Source: Rachicladosporium sp. CCFEE 5018 (taxonomy: Eukaryota; Ascomycota; Dothideomycetes; Cladosporiales; Cladosporiaceae). Taken from it: DNA of 64,000 bases. The position numbers and the translations under genes are program-made. Where the stretch lies: contig KZ111151.1 in assembly GCA_002077045.2 (NCBI GenBank), forward strand, positions 832,989-896,988. Reading direction: 5' to 3'. The notes under the pieces were generated by a model. The model had not been told where the DNA came from and made no database searches. It was given only the letters and a program-made list of their open reading frames with translations. How positions within the stretch are numbered: the first letter of the stretch is position 1; the number at the start of each line of letters is the position of its first letter. Shown here piece by piece: positions 1 through 9,033 of the stretch.

Positions 1-169
1 GGAGCTCAATCAGAACAGCCTTACACATCCCCAGAAGTTTGCCCTGGACTTTGTGCATGTTGATGCCACACCAATTTAGGCATGCTTGGGAAGAACAACG
101 CTGTACATATCGTGATAGTCAATACAGCCTTTGGCGCCAGTCATTAATCTCACAACTCTACCATATGCT

Positions 170-1255
170 TCACTGCCAATCGTGTGCCCTATGCTTCCTA
201 CCACGACTGGCTGGAAGCCAAGACCCACCCTGCCTCCAGCGTTTGCGCTGGAACTTCCAGACTTTCATCATATCGGGATCTGTATTGATCCAAATTCTTA
301 TACTGAACTTTGACACAGCACGCTTGATCTCGATGACCTCGTCGCCCAGGAACTTACTTCCCATGTTGAGCAAATCGTAGTCATTGATCGCAGTCAGCAG
401 CTTCGCCATCTTTTCGGTCTCCGCAACCGGTAGTGCTGCTCCGGCAGCTAGCAGTGATCGGATGTCCCATGGCAGTGAGTCTATGCATTCAGTCTCGTAA
501 CTGACCGGGACCGTACTGGCTGCTGGCTGCGACGCTCGGAATGTAAGCCAGTCGTCTAATGGGGAGGTGTCCGGATCCTGGGAGAACTCGGGACTGAAGC
601 TCAGGCGTATCACTGGGGTCTGGTCCGGCAGGGTTGGATCATTAATTCTCATGATTTGCGCAGATGTGAACTGAGCGCACAAGGCTTCAGCACCCGTGAA
701 GTTGAGGTCCAGGACATGACAGCGGATTTGAGGCACGGTGGGAGTAGAGCGCCATAGTGAGATAGCCGTAGCGAAGACATCGGTGCGGAATCCTCTGCTC
801 ACTATAGCGAGGTCGGACCTGAGGCCGATGTGTGCGTCTACGGCTTTTCCGACATCGTCGGACGCAGAGCTATACATCACCGGCTGACTGTGGACGACTA
901 GTCTTCGATCACCATCCAGAGGGCCGAGAGGGTTTTGCAAGATCAGCTGCCTGAGTTCCGGAGGGAGTGACTGCCAAAGATTGGTACGCGGTGGAGGTGC
1001 ACCAGGTAGGACGTCCTCGATGTCTTCGTGCAGTAAGTCATAGGAAGCCCACTGATGGCCATCACTCCACCGCCACGCTGGACTCAACACCACAGTTCTG
1101 CCAGCAAAGCTGTACACGTTGCCGTAGATGATCTCGTTTGGATTTGCCGTTGGCATAATGTATACCATTATGCCCTGCGCACGATCTCGCGCTCTAGTGT
1201 TGGGGTAAGCGATGTCAAGATACTGGTCGAGGGTCTTAGGACCCGGGGCAGCCAT
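170..1255 (-). CDS. Hypothetical LPxEL (F-box-like) protein, paralogue A
   Basis: A single uninterrupted frame encodes 361 residues. I start at the ATG at 1255; the frame runs slightly further upstream but only with a non-ATG codon. Around residues 90-100 there is an LPPELRQLIL stretch of the kind that opens F-box and 2EXR-type domains in fungi. A segment ending in HVLDLNF follows, then a C-terminal helical part. The same landmarks recur in three nearby loci (1472-2047, 5277-5995, 6514-7362), so this looks like the best-preserved member of a local family. No signal peptide or membrane segment is visible. A ubiquitin-ligase adaptor role is only an inference from the LPxEL motif; substrate and function are unknown. 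Confidence 0.55.
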   Translation of the reverse strand: MAAPGPKTLDQYLDIAYPNTRARDRAQGIMVYIMPTANPNEIIYGNVYSFAGRTVVLSPAWRWSDGHQWASYDLLHEDIEDVLPGAPPPRTNLWQSLPPELRQLILQNPLGPLDGDRRLVVHSQPVMYSSASDDVGKAVDAHIGLRSDLAIVSRGFRTDVFATAISLWRSTPTVPQIRCHVLDLNFTGAEALCAQFTSAQIMRINDPTLPDQTPVIRLSFSPEFSQDPDTSPLDDWLTFRASQPAASTVPVSYETECIDSLPWDIRSLLAAGAALPVAETEKMAKLLTAINDYDLLNMGSKFLGDEVIEIKRAVSKFSIRIWINTDPDMMKVWKFQRKRWRQGGSWLPASRGRKHRAHDWQ

Positions 1256-1471
1256 CGTAGCAAGACTGGTCCGAAACAACGCGTGTCGCGGTTCCAGCGG
1301 TCCTGATAACGGTCGTCGGCAGAGGACTGATCAGGTGTGATGCTTCTAGGAGATTAGGCGAACAAAGAATGCATTCATCCACTGGCGAAGTCACTGAGGC
1401 GCCGCATCGGGAAGGAGGGACCAAAACTTACGTTGCACTTCTTTTTCGTTCAACGCACAATTCCCTGCTGA

Positions 1472-2047
1472 TTATGAATACCCGACATTTGGACAAGATG
1501 TGAGATGGGCGTACATCGAGCTCTCACAAATGCTTCTCCCAACCTGCAGCCCGATGCGGCCCTCCCTTCCCACCAGGCAACCAGCTCCCGTTCCTCCTCC
1601 ACTCCCTAAGCCCTCTCTCGCGTTCAGCCATGCCCACCGGATCAGCAACCCACCACAAACTCTGCACAAATGTGCTAATACCCTAGGGAGCTGCATGACA
1701 TCGTGATCCTTGGCCCTGGTCGCCAGCTCGAGAAGTTCGTATGACCTGATTGCGTTGCCTAGTGTGTCCATCATCCGAATCTCCGGGCGGTCGAATGGCC
1801 GACCGTCGAACGGAGCGAGTTGAGGATGGTAGGTGAGGGAGCCGATGCAGTGGGTGCGGTATCTTAGTGGGACTTTGACTGCAAGTGCAAGTGCGTCGCG
1901 GTAGGCCAGCCAGGTGTCTAGACCAGTGAGATCAGTCGCAGTAGTGTACTGGTGGATTACCGCGTCCATGAGAGGCCAGAATCTCAAGAAGACAGCTACG
2001 TGCTCGGACTCCGGTCTCATCAGCCGGACATGGTGGACGCACCGCAT
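1472..2047 (-). pseudogene. Truncated paralogue B of the LPxEL family
   Basis: An open frame of 191 residues starts at an ATG at 2047. Its first half matches the C-terminal part of the protein at 170-1255: both have DxWLxxR, then a YxTxCIxSL motif, then a Y-[DE]-L-L segment. The N-terminal LPxEL half is missing. The bases upstream to about 2225 give only short runs that look like the family in different frames (for example LANPDI), as expected of decayed coding sequence. The C-terminal 60 residues are Gly-rich and probably read past the original end. I read it as a 5'-degenerate copy. A real short gene cannot be excluded. Confidence 0.45.
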
Positions 2048-2361
2048 TGATCATAGCCTTGCAGACGCGAGTATAGAAGCGCGCCCGGCTTTCCACAGCA
2101 GCGGAATTTCGAGGAGCGCACCGACCTATATCTGGATTTGCGAGTGGCCAAGTCGTTCGACATGCTTCACAATGTGGCGAGCTGCGTGTCACTGGTGTAC
2201 CTTGATGTTACGTACCGTCTGCTAAAGCGCTTCATCTCGTGATCCAGTACCTTGGGACTACTGTTCACACACAGGTCCCTCAATTCGTATACACCACATC
2301 CCTTGTCCACTTCTCATATCAGTCGCGAGTAGGCCCTGAACCAATGAGGTTGCATGACATC

Positions 2362-4375
2362 CTATACTACGCCAGCCTCACCAGCCTGTTGACCTCTACC
2401 CCTTCCGCCTCTTCCATTGATCCCAAACCCCCTCTCGGGCCCGCCTCGACCTTCAGCACCTCGTCCACGACCACCGCGATAGCCTGTACCACGTCCTCTG
2501 CCTCTGCCACGGTACCCACCGTCAACGCCGACAGCGCCGAAGGTCTCCAAATTGCGGCTGCGTTCCTGCGTCCGCATGGCTCGTCCGTCGAAGCCACCTC
2601 GGCCGGCTTCTCGCTCCTTGAGGTCTGAGCTGATGTTGTCAAAGAACGAGGTCTTCTTGTCGTAGCCCTTGATCTCCTTGGCCGGAATGACTACATCATC
2701 AGACACCTGCGTGACTCCGTTGCCGACACCGTTGCCAGCAAGCGGATCCACAGACTCGCCGCTCGGGCTAGTAATTGGCGATCCAGAAGCGATGGCTTCC
2801 TTTACGACGTCAGTCTTGTTGAATTTGGCATTTGCGCTGGCAAAGTCATAGTCTTCTTTGGGAACCTCTACACCTCGTACGGCGCCGCGTGGAACGCCGC
2901 CTCGGCTGCCACGAGGGGGTCGTGCGCCACGACCGCGATCTTGGACTCGCATACGGTCCACTTGTTGAGTGAGGTTGTCCAAACCATTGCTGTGAGTAGC
3001 ATGTGGAGCTTGTCTGGGCTGAGAGGCGTTGCTTGCGGACTGACCGAGCTTTGCCATCGCGGCTGCGACGGCCGCTGTGGCTGCCGATGTAGCGTCAACA
3101 TAAGTCTGAGGTTGTGCGGGTGGCGCTTGAGCTTGAGGAGCTGCAGGCGGGACGATACTTCGTGCTGCGGTATTAGGAGACGGACGTGGGACAGCCACAC
3201 GGGCGTTCTGTGGCTTCTTAGCGATTTGTAGGGCTGATGGCGTCGCTTGAGATGCAGCTGACGGCGCAGTCGCAGCCGCAGTGGAGGGTTTCGACTCGAC
3301 TGGTGGAGGAGGGCCAGGCTTTGTGGCGCTCGCAGCAGGTGCGGCTGATGAGGCTTGCTTGGCCTGAGTTTGTGGAGGTTGTTGCGGCGGTGGGAGCTGA
3401 TTCGCAGGCTTGGCAGCAGGTTGTGGCGTGCCTTGCTTGCTTCCACTGCCGCTCCCGTTCATGCCAGGAGGAGCTTGAGCCGATGCAGTTGGTGGTCTTT
3501 GCTGATTCTGCGATTGTGGTGGCATGTTCTGTGGTGGCGGAGGGAAGCCTTGCGGGTGCTGGGGAAAGCCATGGCCTGGTGGAGGTCCGTAGCCAGGTGG
3601 AGGTGGCCCGTAACCAGGTGGACCGCCATACGGCATGCCGTAGCCAGGTACGGCGCCTGGACTACCTGGGAAGCCATGCGGGCCTCCCTGCCCTTGAAAG
3701 CGAGGTTGCTGTTGGAATTGATTTGGAGGTGGTCCTGGTGGGTAGCCGTACGGTTGTTGGGGAGGTGGCTGTTGTCGGAACTGCTGTGGAGGTGGCTGCT
3801 GAAATGACTGTGGTGGCTGCTGTTGCATTCCTGGCGGCCGCGTTGACTATGTGTGCTGGTCAGCAGAGCTCACACAATGCTTGCGACGAGACGTAGGTAT
3901 TCAGACCAAATCAGAAGGAAGGCAACAAGGAAACAATCCGCATAATTTTTGCGCTCTCGGAAAGACAATTTATCCAAGTAATTTCTTCATCATATAGGCA
4001 ATTGGTGAAAGGGAGACAAATTGCACAACTCACCCCCATGATCGCAGGATCATTAGGCACCGGCCGCTGGTTCTCCTGCGCCTGCGGTGCCTCGACAATC
4101 TGCAGCTCTTTCACATCACTCCCGCGGAAGACAATGTATTCGTAGATCTGGTCGGAGCCGGCGATCTCCTCTGATGGATTGCCTTTCCGGCCTTGCGTGC
4201 CGTGGGATGTGACATTTTCGAGGGCGACGGTGGAATTCTCAGAGTTGATCTCGTGGAGGGTGCCAATGTACTTGATGTCGGATTTGGAGATGAGGGAGAT
4301 GCGGGAGCTGTGCCTTGTCAGTGCCGGGGATGAAGTCAATGGTGACGATGGCACTCACCCGATGAACTCGGACAT
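2362..4375 (-). CDS. SCD6: Scd6/Sum2/LSM14 family RNP-granule protein
   Basis: Spliced model complement(2362..3846, 4034..4307, 4359..4375), 591 residues. The tiny first exon reads MSEFIG and joins in phase to SRISLISKSDI, the standard start of an LSM14 domain (residues 1-80). A long Q/P/G-rich linker follows. Then come an FDF box (YDFASANAKF, about residue 430), an FFD box (SFFDNISSD, about 495), a TFG box (NLETFG, about 530) and an RGG-rich tail. This domain order defines Scd6/LSM14 proteins. They bind eIF4G or decapping factors, repress translation and move to P-bodies. Introns are 51 and 187 nt with GTGAGT donors. The gene is divergent from the KPWE gene, with 189 bp between start codons. 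Confidence 0.93.
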
Positions 4376-4564
4376 GGTGGCGGTGGCGGAGGAGGGAAGA
4401 AATAGGTGTCTGCTGTAGTTGTGAGGGTTACCCGCACTGATGTTGGTATTGAGCTGTGCTCGGCAATGCCAAGGCGAGCCTATCTGGACTTCACTCCAAC
4501 CCCTGGCAATTGACGCCGTCTGGGACACCACGGGTGCGAATATCTCTGCGACGGGCACGTGATC
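4376..4564. promoter_or_regulatory. Shared divergent promoter, SCD6 / KPWE-motif gene
   Basis: Only 189 bp separate the two start codons, so both promoters and 5' untranslated regions must lie here or overlap. I do not see a convincing TATA box or a known factor site. Confidence 0.5.
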
Positions 4565-5110
4565 ATGGCTACAGCGCAGCAGGTAGAACCGTTCCAGGCG
4601 GACATCTTCCGCCGGATCTCAGAGTACCCATGGGACGCCGACACTGAATTTCAATCCGGTCTGAGCTCCATCTTGGGCTCAACCTCAGATCCAGCGCGGA
4701 CGGAACACCTGACAGCGCGAGCTCAATGCTTCTACTTTGCGCGCAAGAACGGCACACATGTAGACTTTGACGCATACACAGTTTGGCTGGCTGGTGAGGG
4801 CGCGTTGGGCGAGAATGTAGCATCTACACAGCCGAATGGTACCGCTGAAGTGGGACCTACAGCGTCACAGACGAACGGCGACAGCATCAGTCAGCCAGTT
4901 GGAGGCATGGCAGACGCGCCGAAACCTGCTTCTTTTGCGGAGATCTGCGACATGATCGCCGAGGGCAAGCCGACACCTGGCATCAAGGACATCCCAGATA
5001 CCATACTGGAAGGACAGGCGAGTGGGAAGAGCGCTTCAGCACGGGTCAAGCCATGGGAGAAGTCGACTGCGGGAAGTGGCAACGAGGTCAGCTGGTTGGA
5101 TCGTAGGTGA
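4565..5110 (+). CDS. PEX39: KPWE-motif protein, probable Pex39-type peroxin
   Basis: Single exon, 181 residues from the ATG at 4565. The C-terminal third holds the diagnostic block: FAEICDMIAEG, then KPTPGIKDIPD from about residue 134, then RVKPWE with KPWE at about 162-165. This combination (FxE-I-x-x-G-K-P-x-PGI-x-x-IP ... KPWE) is the conserved KPWE domain of yeast Yjr012c and human C6orf226. Those were recently named Pex39 and assist Pex7-dependent import of PTS2 cargo into peroxisomes. The N-terminal half is a small conserved-looking acidic/aromatic region, and the middle is a low-complexity linker. No membrane segment is seen, so a cytosolic chaperone-like role is expected. The domain match is read directly; the Pex39 name is inferred from it. 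Confidence 0.75.
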   Translation: MATAQQVEPFQADIFRRISEYPWDADTEFQSGLSSILGSTSDPARTEHLTARAQCFYFARKNGTHVDFDAYTVWLAGEGALGENVASTQPNGTAEVGPTASQTNGDSISQPVGGMADAPKPASFAEICDMIAEGKPTPGIKDIPDTILEGQASGKSASARVKPWEKSTAGSGNEVSWLDRR

Positions 5111-5276
5111 TTGGTTGTTACTGCTATGTGATATACGCAATCTCAGACACAGGCCTTTCTGCCGCGTTGCTCGGCGGCCAAAGATTATTCCCAAGGCACA
5201 GTGATTACAGGCTCGGATGCTGCTAGATACAGCCTTTGCAGCTCTCCCGTATCTGCTTGCGTCTCTCCGCCGAAGG

Positions 5277-5995
5277 CTAGGCTGAGGAAGTTGCGGGTTG
5301 CCTGCCGCGCAGACCTATCGTTACCACACGCGGACAGGTCGAAGGTGTAACGAGGTGAGATGCTCTCGGTGTAGCAGAACGAGAACCAGCCTCTACTGTG
5401 ACCGCGATTCTGGCAATTACCGTGTAGCGATGCTGGCTGTCGCGCCTGCCACGCGATGATAAATCAGTCCGCAAACCTGGCTCATCGAAGATGATCCTGC
5501 AAGTCAGCGTCCCTGATGTCGCTAGTCTTGCAAGTAGTCTGTCGGTCTGGGGACTTGGATCCCCAGCCCAAGCGTTGAGGAGCGTGATGACCTTGTCAAA
5601 CTGCAGGTCTATGACGCGGAAGCTGAGCTAGGCGTCGTCTTGGAACATTTTTCGCCAGATCGCGTCGCAATACAGAGCATGAATACTCCTACTGGCCAGC
5701 ATCATATCCGAAGACGACGCGAACGGCCGATGGGGATTGACGCACGGCTAGAACTTGATCGTCAATATCTGGTCCACCGCCTTACATGTCCTGTATGTAC
5801 AGCACTCACTAAGGTGTGGCCGCTTAAACCAGACGGGCCGAGCAAGGCGAGCGAGCGGTCTGTCTGGACCAGCAGATCCACGATCCAGGCTTGCAGCTCT
5901 GTCGGAAGCTGAAGGAAGGGAAACGCCGTCTTTGTGTGACGCTTGCTTCGATGTGGAGTCATGGTTGTGCGGTAGCACAAGCCGTCGATCGGCAA
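5277..5995 (-). pseudogene. Paralogue C of the LPxEL family, one in-frame TAG
   Basis: Exon 1 (5995-5810) encodes FLQLPTELQAWIVDLL. A good intron (5809-5748, 62 nt, GTGAGT donor, CTAG acceptor) joins in phase to exon 2 (from 5747). Exon 2 reads DMMLASRSIHALYCDAIWR, nearly the same as the copy at 6514-7362. A TAG at 5628-5630 then stops the frame. The same frame stays open beyond it to 5277 and continues with family-like sequence (LSFRVIDLQF, compare HVLDLNF in the copy at 170-1255). So the gene appears intact except for one nonsense codon. The truncated product would be about 101 residues. Conservation of the intron argues for recent decay. Confidence 0.6.
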
Positions 5996-6513
5996 CGCAA
6001 CTGGCTTATTGACAGGCTATATGTGGTAAATGGCTGATGAGACATGGTACTAGCTGCAGCCACGCTTTCACCGACTTCGTTGGGTGTCCAGAGACAACAC
6101 TCGCTTCACCTCGGTTTCAGACAACATTGTCTCTGGAGCGTCGGCATTTTAGCGTTACGGAGCAGTCACAGGGAGCACAGATCCTATCGAAATCGATGAA
6201 GACTTAGTGTACTCAGCATTAACATCTCCGCTTCATCAAAGGTTCAAGAGCGCCTGTGCTGTGTAAAAATTGCGCAACAAGTGTATTCTTCCTGCTGCTA
6301 CTTCATGGAGAGAGCCTGTAACGTGCCGGCCATATCTACAGGTGTGCTGCAACAGCCCATGTTCTCGATGGCACCCTGACAGGAGTGTTGACCATCAAGA
6401 GGCGTTGGATAGACCCTCAAGCAATGACTTCACGCCGTTGAGGCTATGCGAGTGCAGGAGCAGTGAAGGCACTACTTCGCCGTTTCCCCCACTACTGACA
6501 ATGTACTTGACTC

Positions 6514-7362
6514 TCAAAGAGACCAAATTCCTTGCCTGGTGGTGCGCGCTCTGCCATTCTTGGACTGATTCTGCGCCGAGCACGTGGACCGATATAGCCT
6601 GCCTAGCTCACCTTGATCGGTGCTGCGCTCCTCTCCGAACGCAATCTCGAGCAGTCTACTGGTGTAGTGGCAAGGCGTATCTTCGAACCTCTTGCACTGT
6701 TCAGGTCGGTGGAACATAGAGACTAGACGCAAGCCCTCCCGGTCACAGAACTGTGTCCAGCGCAACAAAGCCACTGTACACCGGGCTACCTTGCGGCAGC
6801 ACTTACTGTCCTGGTGACTGCGGATGTTGTATTCCAAGTCGCAGATTGTGTATCGCAGCTGGAGCTAATTCGGCTGCACCAGCTTCCCTCGCAGTCTGAT
6901 CAGGTTCTCCGAGTTGATCCGCAGCGACAGTTGCACCGGCTTCGTGATGCCACTGAAGTCGAGATCCTTGATCACAACAGCAAACATGGTGCCTGGAGCC
7001 AGTATGTGTCGCCACAGGGCGTCGCAGTACAGAGCGTGCGTCTTGCGGCTGGCGAGCAGCATGCTAGAGTGAGATGAGAATGGCGTCCTTGGGTTGGCAG
7101 ATACCGGTAAATGTCTGAAGGGTTTATCCGCTCCAACAACATTGCTGAGGATGATGGCTTGAAGCTCTGCTGGGAGCTGTAAAAGGTGGGCTGACGTAGT
7201 CGCTGGTATCGCGGGGAGATGGGAGAAGCAGAGTCTGCGCACGCGTCTTAGGTTCCATTCTTCCTGTAGCCTGCTACGGCTAAGGATACAGATCCAGAAC
7301 CATCCAGCTGCCTCAGGCTGAGTAATCATAAGACAGTATAGCTGAAAGACGACGCTGAGCAC
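6514..7362 (-). pseudogene. Paralogue D of the LPxEL family, one in-frame TAG
   Basis: The frame encodes LLQLPAELQAIILSNVVGA, then SSMLLASRKTHALYCDALWR, then VVIKDLDF. These are the same three landmarks as the copy at 5277-5995 and, more distantly, the one at 170-1255. A TAG at 6865-6867 interrupts it, yet the same frame stays open to 6514 (total span about 849 nt). An undetected intron could also explain the stop. A GTAAGT at about 6808 exists, but I could not build a join that kept a long frame. No convincing ATG is visible; the upstream end at 7362 is the limit of the open frame, not a confirmed start. I call it a probable pseudogene. Confidence 0.5.
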
Positions 7363-7869
7363 TGCTCAGGCGTTCGTGACATCTGTCATCGCTTTCGCGG
7401 TTCTCCTTTCCACGGCGCGCTGGAACACACTGCCACGAAACAACACTCCCTCGTCTCTCTGGACACCTCAAATGCTCCTGAGACACCTTAGACAGCCTCC
7501 CAACAGTGGGGTTGCACTTCATCGCCGCCAAGAGAGAGCGGCTGCTGCCTACATTCTGGCTACGGACATGTGTAGCCGCTCGTAGACGCAACTTTCAATC
7601 ACATCATTCGCACAGCCGCACTTAGGAAAGCATTCTCCGCGCGCGACATGGATGGGGAGGCTGGCGGCCAGGGCTAAGTAGATCATGACATCTTCACTGC
7701 TAATCTCAATGAAGCTCTCACGGTCTTTGCACGTCGTTGGCAGTAGCGTAGAGATAGAGCCGATTTCTGTTGCAACAAGCTCCAAGAAATCGCTACCTCC
7801 AGTCTCGGTCGCGCCTGCTCCAGCATTTTAGTTTCCAGATACCTAAGCCCAACCACTCGCTCAACCTAG
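7363..7869. other. Intergenic, no gene seen
   Basis: About 500 bp between the decayed LPxEL copy and the Cys/Arg-rich gene. It contains only short open frames with no recognisable sequence. It must hold the promoter of the gene at 7870. Confidence 0.4.
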
Positions 7870-8952
7870 ATGACTACCTTTACCACACCACGCGAGTGTT
7901 CCGTCAACGTCCAACAGCTCCGAGTATCTACTAGTCCTGTAGCCGCATACGCCCGACAGAGACCAATGATCACCACTCAGGACTACCGAATACCTGACCC
8001 ATCCTCGGCAATTGCGAATCGCTGGGAGCGCGAGCGAGAGAGATCGCAAGACAGGAAGCGTGCGCAGTTCGAAGCAGCACTTGACTGCGCCTATTATAAT
8101 TGCCGCAATCGGCCGCGCTGTCACGGCGCCTATTACTGTGCGGTCCACCGTGATCTGTCTCGTGGACCCAGCGCGGAGCGTTCTCGCGACACTATGCGTC
8201 TGCAACCGGCCAGTCATCATGCCGATACCACTTCGTACACGCGATCAGGTCAGGATCGTGACCACTTGAGACGTGGAATATCCTTTGGCGCCGACACCGC
8301 CGCCAGTGGCCATCACGCTGGTCGCCGTGATCGCTCCATCTCGCCCGCAAGATCAGGCAATGAGCGATCTCACGATTTACTGTCGGACGAAAAGCAACGG
8401 TATCGTCAGCGCGATACCCACGGGCTCGGCAGCAGTTCAGCTTCATACCATCGACAAGGACCTGTTGGCTTGCAGTCGCATCCTTTGACCTTGTCCACCG
8501 CCACCACTCCTTTGACTCTCCGCCCACGTCCTCGCGTGCAGGGTCAGCTATACCCCACGGGCAGTGATCCCACGCAGGCGCCATGCTATGACTGCCTACG
8601 ACACAGCAACCCAAGCGCTCGGGATCACCCACTCGCGGAGTGTCCGCATGTTCAAGCCAATGTTCGGCGCACCCTTCGCCGACAGGCTGATAAACGCTAC
8701 AGGACCGCGGCTACAGCGGAGGCATCTCCGGTCGCCACTCTGCCGGCTCAGTTGCAAGCTTCGGCTGCAAGTGCGGATAGTACGGGAGAGGTAATGCAAA
8801 CTACGTCCACTCCCGCGCCAGAGCATAATCTGGACGAACACCACGCAGACACCTACATGGTCGATTGCGTAGCCAACATCGTCGCTGCACGCAGATACAT
8901 CCCGCACTCAGCGCTGGCTTCTCGATACGAGGGATCTGTTGAACCCTGCTGA
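7870..8952 (+). CDS. Hypothetical Arg/Ser-rich protein with two Cys/His clusters
   Basis: Single exon, 360 residues from the ATG at 7870. I do not recognise the family. Two Cys/His clusters stand out. One near residue 73 reads C-x4-C-x5-CH-x4-C-x2-H (ending AYYCAVH). One near residue 240 reads CYDCLRH and ends AECPH. Both could bind zinc. The sequence around them is disordered and rich in Arg, Ser and Gln (RERERSQDRKR), as in nucleic-acid-binding proteins. There is no signal peptide or membrane segment. It ends 81 bp before the convergent stop of the CBM18 gene. Role unknown; nucleic-acid binding is a guess from composition. Confidence 0.55.
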   Translation: MTTFTTPRECSVNVQQLRVSTSPVAAYARQRPMITTQDYRIPDPSSAIANRWERERERSQDRKRAQFEAALDCAYYNCRNRPRCHGAYYCAVHRDLSRGPSAERSRDTMRLQPASHHADTTSYTRSGQDRDHLRRGISFGADTAASGHHAGRRDRSISPARSGNERSHDLLSDEKQRYRQRDTHGLGSSSASYHRQGPVGLQSHPLTLSTATTPLTLRPRPRVQGQLYPTGSDPTQAPCYDCLRHSNPSARDHPLAECPHVQANVRRTLRRQADKRYRTAATAEASPVATLPAQLQASAASADSTGEVMQTTSTPAPEHNLDEHHADTYMVDCVANIVAARRYIPHSALASRYEGSVEPC

Positions 8953-9033
8953 CTCCTGAGGAGATCTTCTGTGGCTTCTTAGAGACATGCAACAATGCAA
9001 CACTGCATGAGAACCAAGATTCTGAAGACTCCT

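Noticed and set aside
3237..3896. 219-codon + strand frame opposite SCD6
   Set aside because: Antisense of the Q/P-rich linker; composition explains the lack of stops.
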